Positions 17,250-26,295 of a stretch of 64,000 nt of DNA are shown here, in pieces; positions within the stretch are counted from its first letter, which is position 1, and each line of letters begins with the position of its first letter. Both the position numbers and the translations under genes were made by a program. The stretch is from JAMLJG01 sp035327585 (GTDB taxonomy: Bacteria; Verrucomicrobiota; Kiritimatiellia; CAIVKH01). The DNA lies in contig DAOLDD010000002.1 in assembly GCA_035327585.1 (NCBI GenBank), positions 62,001 to 126,000 on the forward strand. The letters are read 5' to 3'. A model generated the notes under the pieces. The model was not told where the DNA came from. It ran no database searches and was given only the letters and a program-made list of their open reading frames with translations.

Positions 17250-17277
17250 TACTCCACTACTCCATCACTCCGCCACT
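17247..17277. repeat. Low-complexity CTCCAxTACTCC tract at the 5' end of the IVP-type gene
   Basis: The tract ATTACTCC-ACTACTCC-ATCACTCC reads as three near-identical 8-bp units directly upstream of the IVP-type start codon (minus strand). It matches in style the tract at the other end of that gene. Confidence 0.55.
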
Positions 17278-17295
17278 TGAGCAGGCGCCGCCCGT

Positions 17296-18030
17296 TCAAA
17301 TGGCAAACCCACTCTTCTGCGCGTCGTTGTAAAACATCTTCACGGTGTCGAGGGAGAGGTCCTCGAGGGACATGCCGAATTTGGTGCATTTGGCGAGGAT
17401 GTCGGGCGTCACGGTGATGATGTGACAACCCATCTGCTCGGCTTGCATCAAGTTCAGCGGTTCGCGCGGGCTGGCCCAGAGCAGTTCGGCGGCGGGTTTC
17501 TCCGCGCAGATGCAAAGCGCTTCCTTCATCAGGGGCAGCGGGTCCAGGCCGGTGTCCGCGATACGGCCGGCGAAGACGGAGACGAAGGCCGAGACATCCG
17601 GCTGGAGCGCGTCGACGACGGCGCGCACCTGCGCAAGGGAGAGTATCGCGGTGATATTCAACTGGATGCGCTCGCGGTGCAGCTTCGCGATGAGCGGGCA
17701 GGCGGACTCGCGCCGCGTGTTGGTGACCGGAATCTTGACGTACACATTCGGGGCGAGGTCGGCGAGCTTGTGGGCCTGCTCCTCCATTTCGTCGAATTCA
17801 TCGGAGAACACTTCAAACGACACCGGCTTGTCGGTGACGACGCGCAACACCTCGCGTGCAAAGACCATATAATTCGTGATGCCGGCCTTGCACATCAGCG
17901 TGGGGTTGGTCGTGAACCCCTTCACGAGGCCGCGCTGATTGGCTTCAATGATCGTATCGAGGTCCGCGCCGTCTCCAAAGATCTTGATCCGCATTTGCTC
18001 GAGGCGCGGGACGGAAGGTTGCTCCGGCAT
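17296..18030 (-). CDS. tal: Transaldolase (TalC/fructose-6-phosphate aldolase-like)
   Basis: 244 residues of the short transaldolase family. It has GFTTNPTLM (about 38-46), the Schiff-base lysine in NVYVKIPVTN (about residue 99) and QLNITAILSLAQV. Transaldolase exchanges a three-carbon unit between fructose 6-phosphate and erythrose 4-phosphate to give sedoheptulose 7-phosphate, the substrate of GmhA encoded 21 bp upstream. That context suggests precursor supply for heptose. GGGAG lies 6 nt before the ATG. The C-terminal segment TPDILAKCTKFGMSLEDLS is family-like. Confidence 0.82.
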   Translation of the reverse strand: MPEQPSVPRLEQMRIKIFGDGADLDTIIEANQRGLVKGFTTNPTLMCKAGITNYMVFAREVLRVVTDKPVSFEVFSDEFDEMEEQAHKLADLAPNVYVKIPVTNTRRESACPLIAKLHRERIQLNITAILSLAQVRAVVDALQPDVSAFVSVFAGRIADTGLDPLPLMKEALCICAEKPAAELLWASPREPLNLMQAEQMGCHIITVTPDILAKCTKFGMSLEDLSLDTVKMFYNDAQKSGFAI

Positions 18031-18051
18031 ACAATGCTCCCTGGGGCTGGA

Positions 18052-18654
18052 CTATTTGGAAACCGCGGATTCCCATTTCGTGGCCGCCGCCTGCAGGGCC
18101 GGATGGGAAACGAGGAGATGCCCCACCACCGAGTGGAAGGACTCCGTATGCGGCGTGATGCGGTCGGTAGAAACCACGGGAATAAGGACACAGGCGTCTG
18201 CCTTCTTCGCCGTATAGCCGCCGTCGCGGCCGACGATGCCGACTACGCGCGCACCGATGGATTTCGCGTAATCGATGGCCTGCACGAGATTCGGGCTGAT
18301 GTTGCGATCCGAGTCGCCGCCGCCGACGGAAAGCACGAAGATGACATCGCGCGGTTTTAGGTGACTGCCCTGCAACCAACCCGCGAAGCAGGTCGCCCAT
18401 CCCTCGTCGTTGGTCCGCGCCGTCAACTCCGCCACGTTATCCGTGGGGGCGTACGTTTCCACGCGCGCGATTTTCCGGAGATCATTAACGAGGTGCGAGG
18501 CCGAGGCCGCGCTGCCGCCCACGCCGAGGACGAAAACGCGTCCCTCCGCCGCACGGCAGTCGGCCAGAATCTGGACCATTTTTTCCACCGCCGGCCGGTC
18601 GATGCGGGCACAAATGGTGGCGGCTTCAGCGAGAAAGGTATCGGCGAATGACAT
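18052..18654 (-). CDS. gmhA: Sedoheptulose-7-phosphate isomerase-like SIS protein
   Basis: 200 residues, a single SIS domain. The phosphosugar loop reads GVGGSAASASHLVNDLRK (about 44-61), the GmhA-like version GxGGSAxxAxH. The second loop is SVGGGDSDRN, not the STSGNS common in GmhA, so the active site differs somewhat. GmhA converts sedoheptulose 7-phosphate to D-glycero-D-manno-heptose 7-phosphate. The neighbouring tal, hddA, hddC and gmhB genes support this role. Confidence 0.78.
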   Translation of the reverse strand: MSFADTFLAEAATICARIDRPAVEKMVQILADCRAAEGRVFVLGVGGSAASASHLVNDLRKIARVETYAPTDNVAELTARTNDEGWATCFAGWLQGSHLKPRDVIFVLSVGGGDSDRNISPNLVQAIDYAKSIGARVVGIVGRDGGYTAKKADACVLIPVVSTDRITPHTESFHSVVGHLLVSHPALQAAATKWESAVSK

Positions 18655-18684
18655 GGCGCGATTGTGGAGATTCGGAACGCGTTG

Positions 18685-20709
18685 TCAACGGACATCCTGG
18701 GCGGCATCCACCTCGCCTGGCGCGGCCGCCAAGCGAAGTTCCTCCAGAAGCAACGCGCGTACACCCGCCATTCCCTCGCACCGGATGCGCAGTTCAACGG
18801 GCTGAGAGATTGGGTCGATACGCAGTTCGACCTCCCACCAGCGGCGCGACGGCTGGATCGATTCGTGGAGAACGCCGCCAGGTCCATCGATGACAATCCG
18901 AACCGGTTCGTCGCGTTCGGTATCCAGCGCGGCCCGCATCCGAACCTGCACGGGCGTGGGTATCGCGGCCACGGGGCGGAGTCGAATCGCACCGCGCGAG
19001 GCGTTCAGGACCCGCCGGTATTCGCCCTGCGCGATCTGCGCCACGGTCCACCCCGGGAATTCGGCACGCGCGGGGGCGCCCTGGTCACGCGCACGGCGGT
19101 CGAGATCCTCCCGATCGCTGTAATAGATGAAGGTGGAAAACGTGTGATCGTTGACTGGCTGCAGCGGAAGTGCAATCCACATCCCGCGTCGGACAAGGTC
19201 GCGCAGCGGCTCATTCGCAAGCCGATCCATGCGCGCGTGGTGGGTGTGAGGCCAGCGCCAGATGCCTTGGGGTGTGTCGATATTGTGGTGCGCGGACTGA
19301 ATGAAGGGCGCCTCGGGGAAGCGCAACATGAACGCCTGTTGCCGCTGGTGCAGCCGCGCCATTTCCTCGGGGCCACCGCCATGGACATAAGGGGCGGCGC
19401 CAATGAGTCCCGGCGTGGGGTAATATCCGGAAACCCAGCGCAATTCGTAGGCGCTCTCCATCAGGAAGGGCGTGCCCGGCTCCAGGCGCTCATTCAACCA
19501 CGCGGCGATCGGGGCGAATCCGACGTCCTTTTCCCGCAGCCGGTACATGGGTCCGAGGTACCAAACGGCGTGAAACACCAACACCGTGCCGGTCAGCGCG
19601 TACAGGGCCTGCGCGGGTTGCACGCGGCGAACGACACGCGCGATCCGGGTGGCCACCACGGCGAGAGCCTCCGCGAGCAACCAGCAAAACAGCGGGGCAA
19701 GTGGTGAGAAATAGCGGACCGAAATGTACTGCGAGCGGGATGTCATCACCGCGATGAGGATCCACGCCAGAAGCGCACAACCGGCCAGCCAGCCGGCCGG
19801 ACCGCGGCGCCGCAATGCCGCCAACACGCCCGTAGCGAACAGCATCCACGAGAGCACAAGGGTCACGGGACGCTCGCCGAGGAACATTTTGGCGACGGGG
19901 TCCTGCAGGATCATCCACAATGGAATATCCGCCCCCCCGGTATGCGCCTTGTTCTCGAACAGGAAACGGAAACCGGTGGGAAGTACGGCGAGGGCGACCA
20001 GCAACCAAACGCCGATCACTGCGAGGGCGCGGCGGGAGATCGGGTCACGGCGCCGCCATAACTGCAACCACCACACGCCCATCATTGCGGCCAGTACGCC
20101 GAAGAAGGCGGTTCCGCTCAGATGCGAGAAGCAAAGCACGAGCGCCGCGAGCAAGGAACCGGCCAGCACACGCCAGTGGGCGCGCGGTTCCAGGACGTAC
20201 GCCAATCCCCACGCGGCCGTCCATGCCGCCGCGGCGATCACCGCCGCATAGCAGTACACTTCCCGCGAATAGTGCACGGGAAAGAACATGAAGGAAAACA
20301 GCAGCGCGGCGGCGAACGCACGGGAACGGTCGGCCACCAGCGTCGTGAATCGAAAGACGCCCCAAACCGCGGCGACCCCCCACAGCACGGACGGTACGCG
20401 CAACCAACCGGCGGAGCGTGCGATGTCTGGAATGAGTCCCTCCAGCAGCCGCACATAGAGATGCTGGACGAGAAAGGTGAACGGAAGCTGGCCGACGGAC
20501 AGGATGTAGTCGCGCGACGTGCGGAACAATTCCGACAGGGTCGTGTCCAGTCGCGTCAGCATCATAAATCCGGCCTCGTCCTGCCAGAGATTGGCGCGGC
20601 CGAGCCACCAGAAGCGGGCCAGCGCGGCCGCCGCCAGCACCAGCCAGAATGCCGTCGGCGTCCGATTGGAACCCTTCCCCGCCGTGATCGCCTCGTTGCG
20701 TTGTCCCAT
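18685..20709 (-). CDS. Large GT39-type membrane protein (copy 2)
   Basis: 674 residues: about 11-12 membrane helices, a soluble region with aromatic residues (about 430-560) and a C-terminal beta-rich domain. The first periplasmic loop has WLGRANLWQDEAGFMM, with the Asp-Glu pair expected of GT39/GT83 enzymes that use polyprenyl-phosphate sugars. The start at ATG 20709 has AGGAG upstream and lies 126 bp from the divergent SGNH gene. It leads the heptose gene run and resembles 10231-12237 in design. Confidence 0.7.
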   Translation of the reverse strand: MGQRNEAITAGKGSNRTPTAFWLVLAAAALARFWWLGRANLWQDEAGFMMLTRLDTTLSELFRTSRDYILSVGQLPFTFLVQHLYVRLLEGLIPDIARSAGWLRVPSVLWGVAAVWGVFRFTTLVADRSRAFAAALLFSFMFFPVHYSREVYCYAAVIAAAAWTAAWGLAYVLEPRAHWRVLAGSLLAALVLCFSHLSGTAFFGVLAAMMGVWWLQLWRRRDPISRRALAVIGVWLLVALAVLPTGFRFLFENKAHTGGADIPLWMILQDPVAKMFLGERPVTLVLSWMLFATGVLAALRRRGPAGWLAGCALLAWILIAVMTSRSQYISVRYFSPLAPLFCWLLAEALAVVATRIARVVRRVQPAQALYALTGTVLVFHAVWYLGPMYRLREKDVGFAPIAAWLNERLEPGTPFLMESAYELRWVSGYYPTPGLIGAAPYVHGGGPEEMARLHQRQQAFMLRFPEAPFIQSAHHNIDTPQGIWRWPHTHHARMDRLANEPLRDLVRRGMWIALPLQPVNDHTFSTFIYYSDREDLDRRARDQGAPARAEFPGWTVAQIAQGEYRRVLNASRGAIRLRPVAAIPTPVQVRMRAALDTERDEPVRIVIDGPGGVLHESIQPSRRWWEVELRIDPISQPVELRIRCEGMAGVRALLLEELRLAAAPGEVDAAQDVR

Positions 20710-20834
20710 GCACCTCTCCTGCGCCGACCCGGAGTCAGCGGCGGTGATTGTGCGGGCCGGCCCGGTGTTGTCAACGGCCAAGGGGAATCAGAGGCTATCC
20801 ATCCCTGACGCAACCATGCTATGCTTCGGGGTAT

Positions 20835-22457
20835 ATGCCCGCCCCCTCCTCCATTCCACTCGGCAGGAAACTCTGCTTCGCCGTCATCCCGCTGATCGTG
20901 TTGCTGTTGCTCGGCGAAACGATTGCGCGACTCACGTTGCCTCGCGACCTGAAATCAAACCGCTTCTTTTATGTCGCGGGCGGACACGAGGAATACTTCG
21001 GCACACGCAAACTATCGATTCCCTACACCGTGCATCCGCCGTACCACTGGGTCCCCGCCCCGAACACGCCGATCACGAACAACAAGGGGTTTCGCGGCCG
21101 GGACTGGCATGAAGCCAAACCGGAGGGGCTCATCCGCATCGCGAGCCTCGGCGACTCCTGCACGCTGGGCGGCCAGGAATCCTACTCGGAACGCCTGGAT
21201 CGCCTGCTGGCCGAGGCGCTCGGCCCCGGGCGCTATGAAGTGCTCAACGGCGGCGTCGGCTCCAGCAGCACGCACCAGATGCTGCAGATATTCGAGCAGT
21301 ACGTCCTGCCCATGAAGCCCGACATCGCCGTGGTCTTCCTCGGCTGGAATGACCGGTGGGTGCATGACGGGCGGAGCGATTCCGCGCATCAGTTGCCCAC
21401 GCCCTTCCAGGCGCGCATGCGCGATGCACTGGCCGTTTCACGTCTCTTCCAAGGACTCGTCTATTTTGCGGACCGCTCCCGTTCTTCGCGGATTGAGCAA
21501 CGCGTACCGCCAGCGGAAACAGCCCGCAACCTGCGCCGTTTCGCCCGACTGTGCCGGGATCGCGGCATTGCCCTTCACCTCGCCACGACACCGGACGGCA
21601 TGCCGGAGGATAACATTCGCCGCCGCTTCGACCCGGCGAAACGGCAACGGGACTGGGATTCGGACCTCTACGATCTGGTTCAAGCGCGATTCGACGGCCC
21701 GGTCGCCGCCTGGCGGGGACTCAACGAGGAATACAACGGCGTCGTGCGCACAACGGCGCGCGAGGAAAAGGTGTCGCTCATTGATCTCGCAGCGGACATC
21801 GAACCGCTGCGGGCGCTGTATCCGGAACCTCCGCTCTACTTCTTCAAGGACGGCATCCACCTCACGGAACTCGGATTGCAGGAACTGGCGCTGCTGCTTG
21901 CACAGGGTGTGCTGCCCCCGGAGGACCGTGCGCGTGTTCTCGCCTATGCGGGATCGGCGGCGTACTTCTTCACCAACGCGTACACCTTCGCGCGACAGTT
22001 CCAATATCCAGCCGCAGAAGACTACCTGCAAAAAGCCCGCGCGCTCGGTCCGTTGCCGGATGGCGAAGAAGCGTTGGACGCCGAAATCAAACGGGAACGC
22101 CCCTTTTATGAGCGATACGAAAATGCCCGGATCGCCCGCTCGCTTGGCGCACCGCCGGCATCCGTTTTTGCGGACTATTTCGCCTGCCACCAGTTGCGCC
22201 CGGAAGACGCGGATCTGCGCATCGATACCGCCATACTCGCAAAGGACGCCGGGCGTTGTGATCTGGCGCTCCAATTGACGCTTGGATTCAATCAATATGA
22301 TGGCCCGCAATGGCACCAGGCGCTCTGGGTCGCGGCGGAATGCGCGGGGCGCAGCGGCGAGCGCGATTTGTTGGTCCAGATTCTCAGGCGTCTCGAACAA
22401 CTGTTTCCGAACGATCCGCGCGCCCGACAGACGTTGAACGCCATCGGCGGCGGCTAG
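20835..22457 (+). CDS. Membrane-anchored SGNH hydrolase with helical C-terminal domain
   Basis: 540 residues. One N-terminal membrane segment (about 12-30) precedes an SGNH/GDSL domain: nucleophile Ser in ASLGDSCTLGG (about 105), the Asn block in LGWNDRW (about 172), and the Asp/His pair in KDGIHLTELG (about 345). The last 170 residues look like helical TPR-type repeats. Such proteins acylate or deacylate surface glycans in the periplasm; the substrate is unknown. Divergent from the GT39 gene and convergent with the next gene, whose stop is 5 bp away. Confidence 0.72.
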   Translation: MPAPSSIPLGRKLCFAVIPLIVLLLLGETIARLTLPRDLKSNRFFYVAGGHEEYFGTRKLSIPYTVHPPYHWVPAPNTPITNNKGFRGRDWHEAKPEGLIRIASLGDSCTLGGQESYSERLDRLLAEALGPGRYEVLNGGVGSSSTHQMLQIFEQYVLPMKPDIAVVFLGWNDRWVHDGRSDSAHQLPTPFQARMRDALAVSRLFQGLVYFADRSRSSRIEQRVPPAETARNLRRFARLCRDRGIALHLATTPDGMPEDNIRRRFDPAKRQRDWDSDLYDLVQARFDGPVAAWRGLNEEYNGVVRTTAREEKVSLIDLAADIEPLRALYPEPPLYFFKDGIHLTELGLQELALLLAQGVLPPEDRARVLAYAGSAAYFFTNAYTFARQFQYPAAEDYLQKARALGPLPDGEEALDAEIKRERPFYERYENARIARSLGAPPASVFADYFACHQLRPEDADLRIDTAILAKDAGRCDLALQLTLGFNQYDGPQWHQALWVAAECAGRSGERDLLVQILRRLEQLFPNDPRARQTLNAIGGG

Positions 22458-22462
22458 TCCGT

Positions 22463-23446
22463 TTAGCGGAAGCTGCGTATGACTTGCGCAATGCGGAGCG
22501 CTTCGCGCGCATCCTCCAGCTTCGCACACCGGTTCTGTTCGCCGCCAATGGCCCGGACAAAATGCTCGAATTCCAGGCGCCATGACTCATCCGCGCCGGC
22601 AAAATCCCAAGTCCGCGTTTCCGGCGGTCCCATCTGCGGCAACATGCGGTAGTGGATCAAGCGCTCGGGTCCGTAGCTGCCACCCAACCCATCGAGTTGC
22701 AACTTGCCGTCGCGGCCATAAATCTCCAGCGAAAACATGTTCTTCCACTCGGTCCAGGTCGCGTGCAGGAAAGCGGCCTGTCCCGCGGCGGTGCGCAACA
22801 GCATAAAGGCGTTGTCTTCCACCTTCATGTCCCAGAAATACGTCGGCGCATAGCCCTGCACCCCGGTGAAGTCGCCAAGGAACCAGCGGGCGAGATCGAT
22901 CAGGTGGACGCCCTGGTCAATGGCCTCCCCGCCCCCGGACAGCGCCTCATTCGCGCGCCACTCTTTTTCGTAGCCGATCCGCCCGCCATGTCCGTAGCGG
23001 CCGCGGAGGAACATCAGCGGACCAAGAGTGCCTGAATCGATGATATCGCGCGCCTGCTGCAGACCGGGATGAAACCGGTGGTTGTATCCCACGCACACCG
23101 TGCGCCCCGTTTCGCGGGAAGCCGAGGCGACGGAGTCCAATTCCTCCGCGCGACGCGCACCCGGCTTTTCAATCAATACATGCTTGCCGCCGCGCAACGC
23201 GGTTTCCGCTAGCGAGGCCAGTTGGTCGTGCGTGGTGGCGACAATGACCGCGTCCACATCCGAAGCCGCGCACAGCGAGACGGCGTCCGGCTCCACCCGC
23301 GCGCCGTGCGCGGACGCGAGCCGCTCGGCGCGGGCGCCATCGAGGTCGCAAACAGCCATCAGCCGGTGCGGCGTGAGAAACGCCGCCCGCTTGGCGCCGA
23401 TCAGCCCGCAGCCGATAATTCCGACCCTCACGCTGGGTTGTCCCAT
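22463..23446 (-). CDS. Gfo/Idh/MocA-family oxidoreductase
   Basis: 327 residues. The N-terminal Rossmann fold starts VRVGIIGCGLIGAKRA, and the family's catalytic-site EKP appears in VLIEKPGAR (about 97). The C-terminal alpha/beta domain begins near YNHRFHPG. These enzymes oxidise or reduce sugars or nucleotide sugars with NAD(P). ATG 23446 overlaps the upstream SDR gene by 19 bp; a GTG at 23431 with a 4-bp overlap is an alternative. It is the last gene of a four-gene glycan operon. Confidence 0.8.
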   Translation of the reverse strand: MGQPSVRVGIIGCGLIGAKRAAFLTPHRLMAVCDLDGARAERLASAHGARVEPDAVSLCAASDVDAVIVATTHDQLASLAETALRGGKHVLIEKPGARRAEELDSVASASRETGRTVCVGYNHRFHPGLQQARDIIDSGTLGPLMFLRGRYGHGGRIGYEKEWRANEALSGGGEAIDQGVHLIDLARWFLGDFTGVQGYAPTYFWDMKVEDNAFMLLRTAAGQAAFLHATWTEWKNMFSLEIYGRDGKLQLDGLGGSYGPERLIHYRMLPQMGPPETRTWDFAGADESWRLEFEHFVRAIGGEQNRCAKLEDAREALRIAQVIRSFR

Positions 23447-24306
23447 GAGCGACCCCGGTCCTCCGGTGTAATGCGGCGCAGCGTATAAATGTCGGATTTC
23501 GCCAGCTCCTCCCGGCGCGCGGGCAGCGAGGCCCAGGGGTCCCACGGCGCGCTGATCAGGCGCCCCGTGATGCCGTCGCTCTCCGCGGACGCCAGGAATA
23601 CGCACAGCGCGGTGGCCTTCGCGAAGGCGTCCACCTCGCCCCGCTTCTGCCGCGCCACATCGTCAAAATATTTCCGCCCCAGGATGTCCGCGCCCACTTC
23701 CATGACGTCTTCGGCGAGGCGCGTGGCCAGCAAGCCCGGCGCGACGGCGTTCACGTCGATGCCCGCGCCGGCCAGCTCCAACGCGAGCGTCTCGGTCAAG
23801 CGCACCAAGCCCGCCTTCGACGCACCATAAGAACTGAGGTTCTGGATGGCCTTCGTCGCGCCGCCGCCGGAAATATTGATGATTTTTCCCCGACCCTGCC
23901 GCTTCATCACGGGAATGACGCGGTGGCAGAAATACGCCGGCCCCAGCAGGTTGAGATCGATCGCGGCGCGCCAGGCGGGCCAGTCGGTTTCATCCAGTGG
24001 CCCGCGCGGACCGACATTGCCCGCGCAATTCACGAGTGCATCGATGCGGCTCCAGCGCGCCAGCGCGGCGGCCACGACACGATCAATCTCCGGCTCGCGA
24101 CCCACATCCGCGGGTTCCGCGGCCACGGTTTGGCCGGCGGCGAGGATCGGCTCGAGTTCCGCGCAAAGCGCGCGCAGGCGATCCGCCGAGCGCGCCACAA
24201 GCAACACACTCGCGCCCGCCGCCACGAAATGCCGCGCGATGCGCTCGCCGTAGCCCTGGCTCGCGCCGGTCACGATGGCGGCCAGTCCTTCCAGCGGACG
24301 TTCCAT
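23428..24306 (-). CDS. Short-chain dehydrogenase/reductase
   Basis: 292 residues of classical SDR type: cofactor loop TGASQGYG (about 14-21), NCAGNVG, catalytic Ser in INISGGG, and YGASKAG with the Tyr/Lys pair. It is a cytoplasmic NAD(P) oxidoreductase, probably of sugar or lipid intermediates. Its ATG directly follows the stop of the epimerase gene, so the two are cotranscribed. The substrate cannot be told. Confidence 0.82.
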   Translation of the reverse strand: MERPLEGLAAIVTGASQGYGERIARHFVAAGASVLLVARSADRLRALCAELEPILAAGQTVAAEPADVGREPEIDRVVAAALARWSRIDALVNCAGNVGPRGPLDETDWPAWRAAIDLNLLGPAYFCHRVIPVMKRQGRGKIINISGGGATKAIQNLSSYGASKAGLVRLTETLALELAGAGIDVNAVAPGLLATRLAEDVMEVGADILGRKYFDDVARQKRGEVDAFAKATALCVFLASAESDGITGRLISAPWDPWASLPARREELAKSDIYTLRRITPEDRGRSWDNPA

Positions 24307-25263
24307 CTAGGCGCGTGCCTCCAACAACCATGTGTTTTCGCGCAGGTAATTCACCGTGCGCACGATGCCTTCGCGGATCGAAAGGCGCGGTTTCCAGCCG
24401 AGCGCACGGATGCGCGCGCAGGCGAGGAAGATGAACGGGTTGTCGCCGACCCAGCCGCGATTTCCACCGGTGAAACGTAATTCGGGCTTCACGCCCAGCG
24501 TCTCGCAAATCCAGCCGATTGAGTCCGTCACCCGGCAATACTCATCCGTGCCCAGGTTGAAAACCTGCACTGGATCCTGCCCGCTCTCCAACGCCAGCAG
24601 CACGGCATCGATGCAGTCGTGGACATGCAGGTAGGATTTTCGCTGCGTGCCGTCGCCCAGCACCTTCAACGAGGACGGGTCCGTTCGCAACTGCTTGTAG
24701 AAATCGAAGACGTGCCCGTGGCTGTAGCGTTCACCCAGCACGGAAACAAAACGAAAAATGAACCCCTGGATGCCATACCCCGCCGCGTAGGCCGCGATCA
24801 TCCCCTCGCCCGCCAGTTTCGACGCGGCATAGAGCGAGGTCTGGATCGGAAACGGCGCATCCTCCGGCGTCGGGATCACCGCCGCCTCGCCATATACCGA
24901 GCCGGTGGATGAGAACGCGATGCGACGCGCGCCGGACGCACGCATGGCCTCGAGCACGTTGTGCGTGGCAATCGTGTTCTGCTCGAGGTCGCGGCGCGGA
25001 TGTTGCAGGCCGAAACGCACATCCGCGTTGGCGGCGAGATGGAACACCGTGTCGCATCCCGCCATCGCATTGGTCAGCGCGTCCGGATCAAGCACATCGC
25101 CGCGCGCAAAATGGAACGCGGCGTTTTTCGCGTGCGGCGCAAAGTATTCGGCGAAGCCGCTGGAGAGGTTGTCATAGGCCACCACCGAATGCCCGTCCGC
25201 GAGCAGGCGGTCGACCAGGTTGCTGCCGATGAAACCCGCGGCTCCCGTGACCAGCGCCTTCAT
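24307..25263 (-). CDS. NAD-dependent sugar epimerase/dehydratase
   Basis: 318 residues of the extended SDR family. GAAGFIGSN (7-15) binds NAD. SSTGSVYG and YAASKLAGEG hold the catalytic Ser/Tyr/Lys, and RKSYLHVHDCIDA is the typical substrate-domain segment. It resembles UDP-glucose 4-epimerase-type enzymes, but nearby dehydratases look alike, so the reaction stays open. It overlaps the polyprenyl-glycosyltransferase gene by 4 bp (ATGA). Confidence 0.82.
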   Translation of the reverse strand: MKALVTGAAGFIGSNLVDRLLADGHSVVAYDNLSSGFAEYFAPHAKNAAFHFARGDVLDPDALTNAMAGCDTVFHLAANADVRFGLQHPRRDLEQNTIATHNVLEAMRASGARRIAFSSTGSVYGEAAVIPTPEDAPFPIQTSLYAASKLAGEGMIAAYAAGYGIQGFIFRFVSVLGERYSHGHVFDFYKQLRTDPSSLKVLGDGTQRKSYLHVHDCIDAVLLALESGQDPVQVFNLGTDEYCRVTDSIGWICETLGVKPELRFTGGNRGWVGDNPFIFLACARIRALGWKPRLSIREGIVRTVNYLRENTWLLEARA

Positions 25264-26243
25264 GATCCGTCCCCAAAATTCACCCGGCGCGCGACGAGAT
25301 ATTTCGGCCGCTGCCGCACCTCCTCGTAGATCCGCCCGACATATTCGCCCATAATGCCGAGGCAGATGAGTTGTACGCCGCCGAGGAAGGTGATGATCAG
25401 GATCAGCGGCGCGAGCCCGGTCACCAAGCCCTGCCGCGTGATGATTTTCACCCCCACATAGGCGAGTCCCAGAAACACGCTCGCGGCGGCGACGGTGAAG
25501 CCCAGCGTCGTGGCGAGCGCGAGGGGTTTGCTGGAAAACGCGACGATCCCATTGAAGCCGATGCGCAGTGAGCCGGTGATCTGGCTGTATTTCGACTGGC
25601 CGCCCGCGCGGGGCGCCCGGTCGTATTGCACGATCGCCTGGCGGAACCCGACATAACCGACCAGCCCGCGCAGGAACCCATGCGTTTCCTTCAGCCCGCG
25701 CAGCGCCTCAATAACCGTGCGGTCAATCAGGCGGAAGTCGCCCGTGTTGCGCGGGATCGGCACTTCGGAAATGCGGTTGATGATCCAATAGCCGACCCAG
25801 GAGACGATCCGCTTCGGCAGTGTCTCCCCTTCACGGCTCCGTCGCTGCGCGAGCACGACTTCGTTGCCATCGCGCCACTTTTCGACGAGCTCCGCGATGA
25901 GTTCGGGCGGGTCCTGGAGATCCACATCAATGACGACGCACGCGCGGCCGCGGCAGTTTTCGATGCCCGCCGTCGTGCAGGCCGGCTGCCCCCAGCGCCG
26001 CGTCATCACCAGAAGGCGAATCCGGGGATCCCCCGAGATCGCCGCGCGAATCACGTCCTCCGTCCGGTCGCGACCGGGATCCAGCACGAACAGGATCTCA
26101 TACCGTTCGGTGATGGCGCGCAGCACCGGCTGCATGCGCTGCAGGAAGGCGGGAACCGTTTCCTCCTCCTGGTAGACCGGGACCACGACGGACAATTCCA
26201 CGGCATCGTCCGGGCCGCGATCGTTGTGCGTTTGGATTTCCAT
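25260..26243 (-). CDS. Family 2 glycosyltransferase (DPM1/ArnC-like)
   Basis: 327 residues. The GT-A domain begins LSVVVPVYQEEETV; the metal motif is DVDLQDPPEL, and PRNTGDFRLID is the acceptor-site segment. Two C-terminal membrane helices (about 235-300) match enzymes that load a sugar onto undecaprenyl phosphate. Its product could feed the several GT39 transferases in the window. I start at ATG 26243, where the family sequence begins. First gene of an operon with the epimerase, SDR and Gfo/Idh genes. Confidence 0.85.
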   Translation of the reverse strand: MEIQTHNDRGPDDAVELSVVVPVYQEEETVPAFLQRMQPVLRAITERYEILFVLDPGRDRTEDVIRAAISGDPRIRLLVMTRRWGQPACTTAGIENCRGRACVVIDVDLQDPPELIAELVEKWRDGNEVVLAQRRSREGETLPKRIVSWVGYWIINRISEVPIPRNTGDFRLIDRTVIEALRGLKETHGFLRGLVGYVGFRQAIVQYDRAPRAGGQSKYSQITGSLRIGFNGIVAFSSKPLALATTLGFTVAAASVFLGLAYVGVKIITRQGLVTGLAPLILIITFLGGVQLICLGIMGEYVGRIYEEVRQRPKYLVARRVNFGDGS

Positions 26244-26295
26244 GCGGAGCGGTACTATGCAGAGGCCCCCGCCCCCGGTCAACCGGCGAGGCGCT

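Noticed and set aside
22427..22438. ACAGACGTTGAA, a partial match to the 15-bp dyad, at the end of the SGNH gene
   Set aside because: It is a single copy in coding sequence (RQTLN) with no partner 31 bp away and without the TT start; taken as chance.
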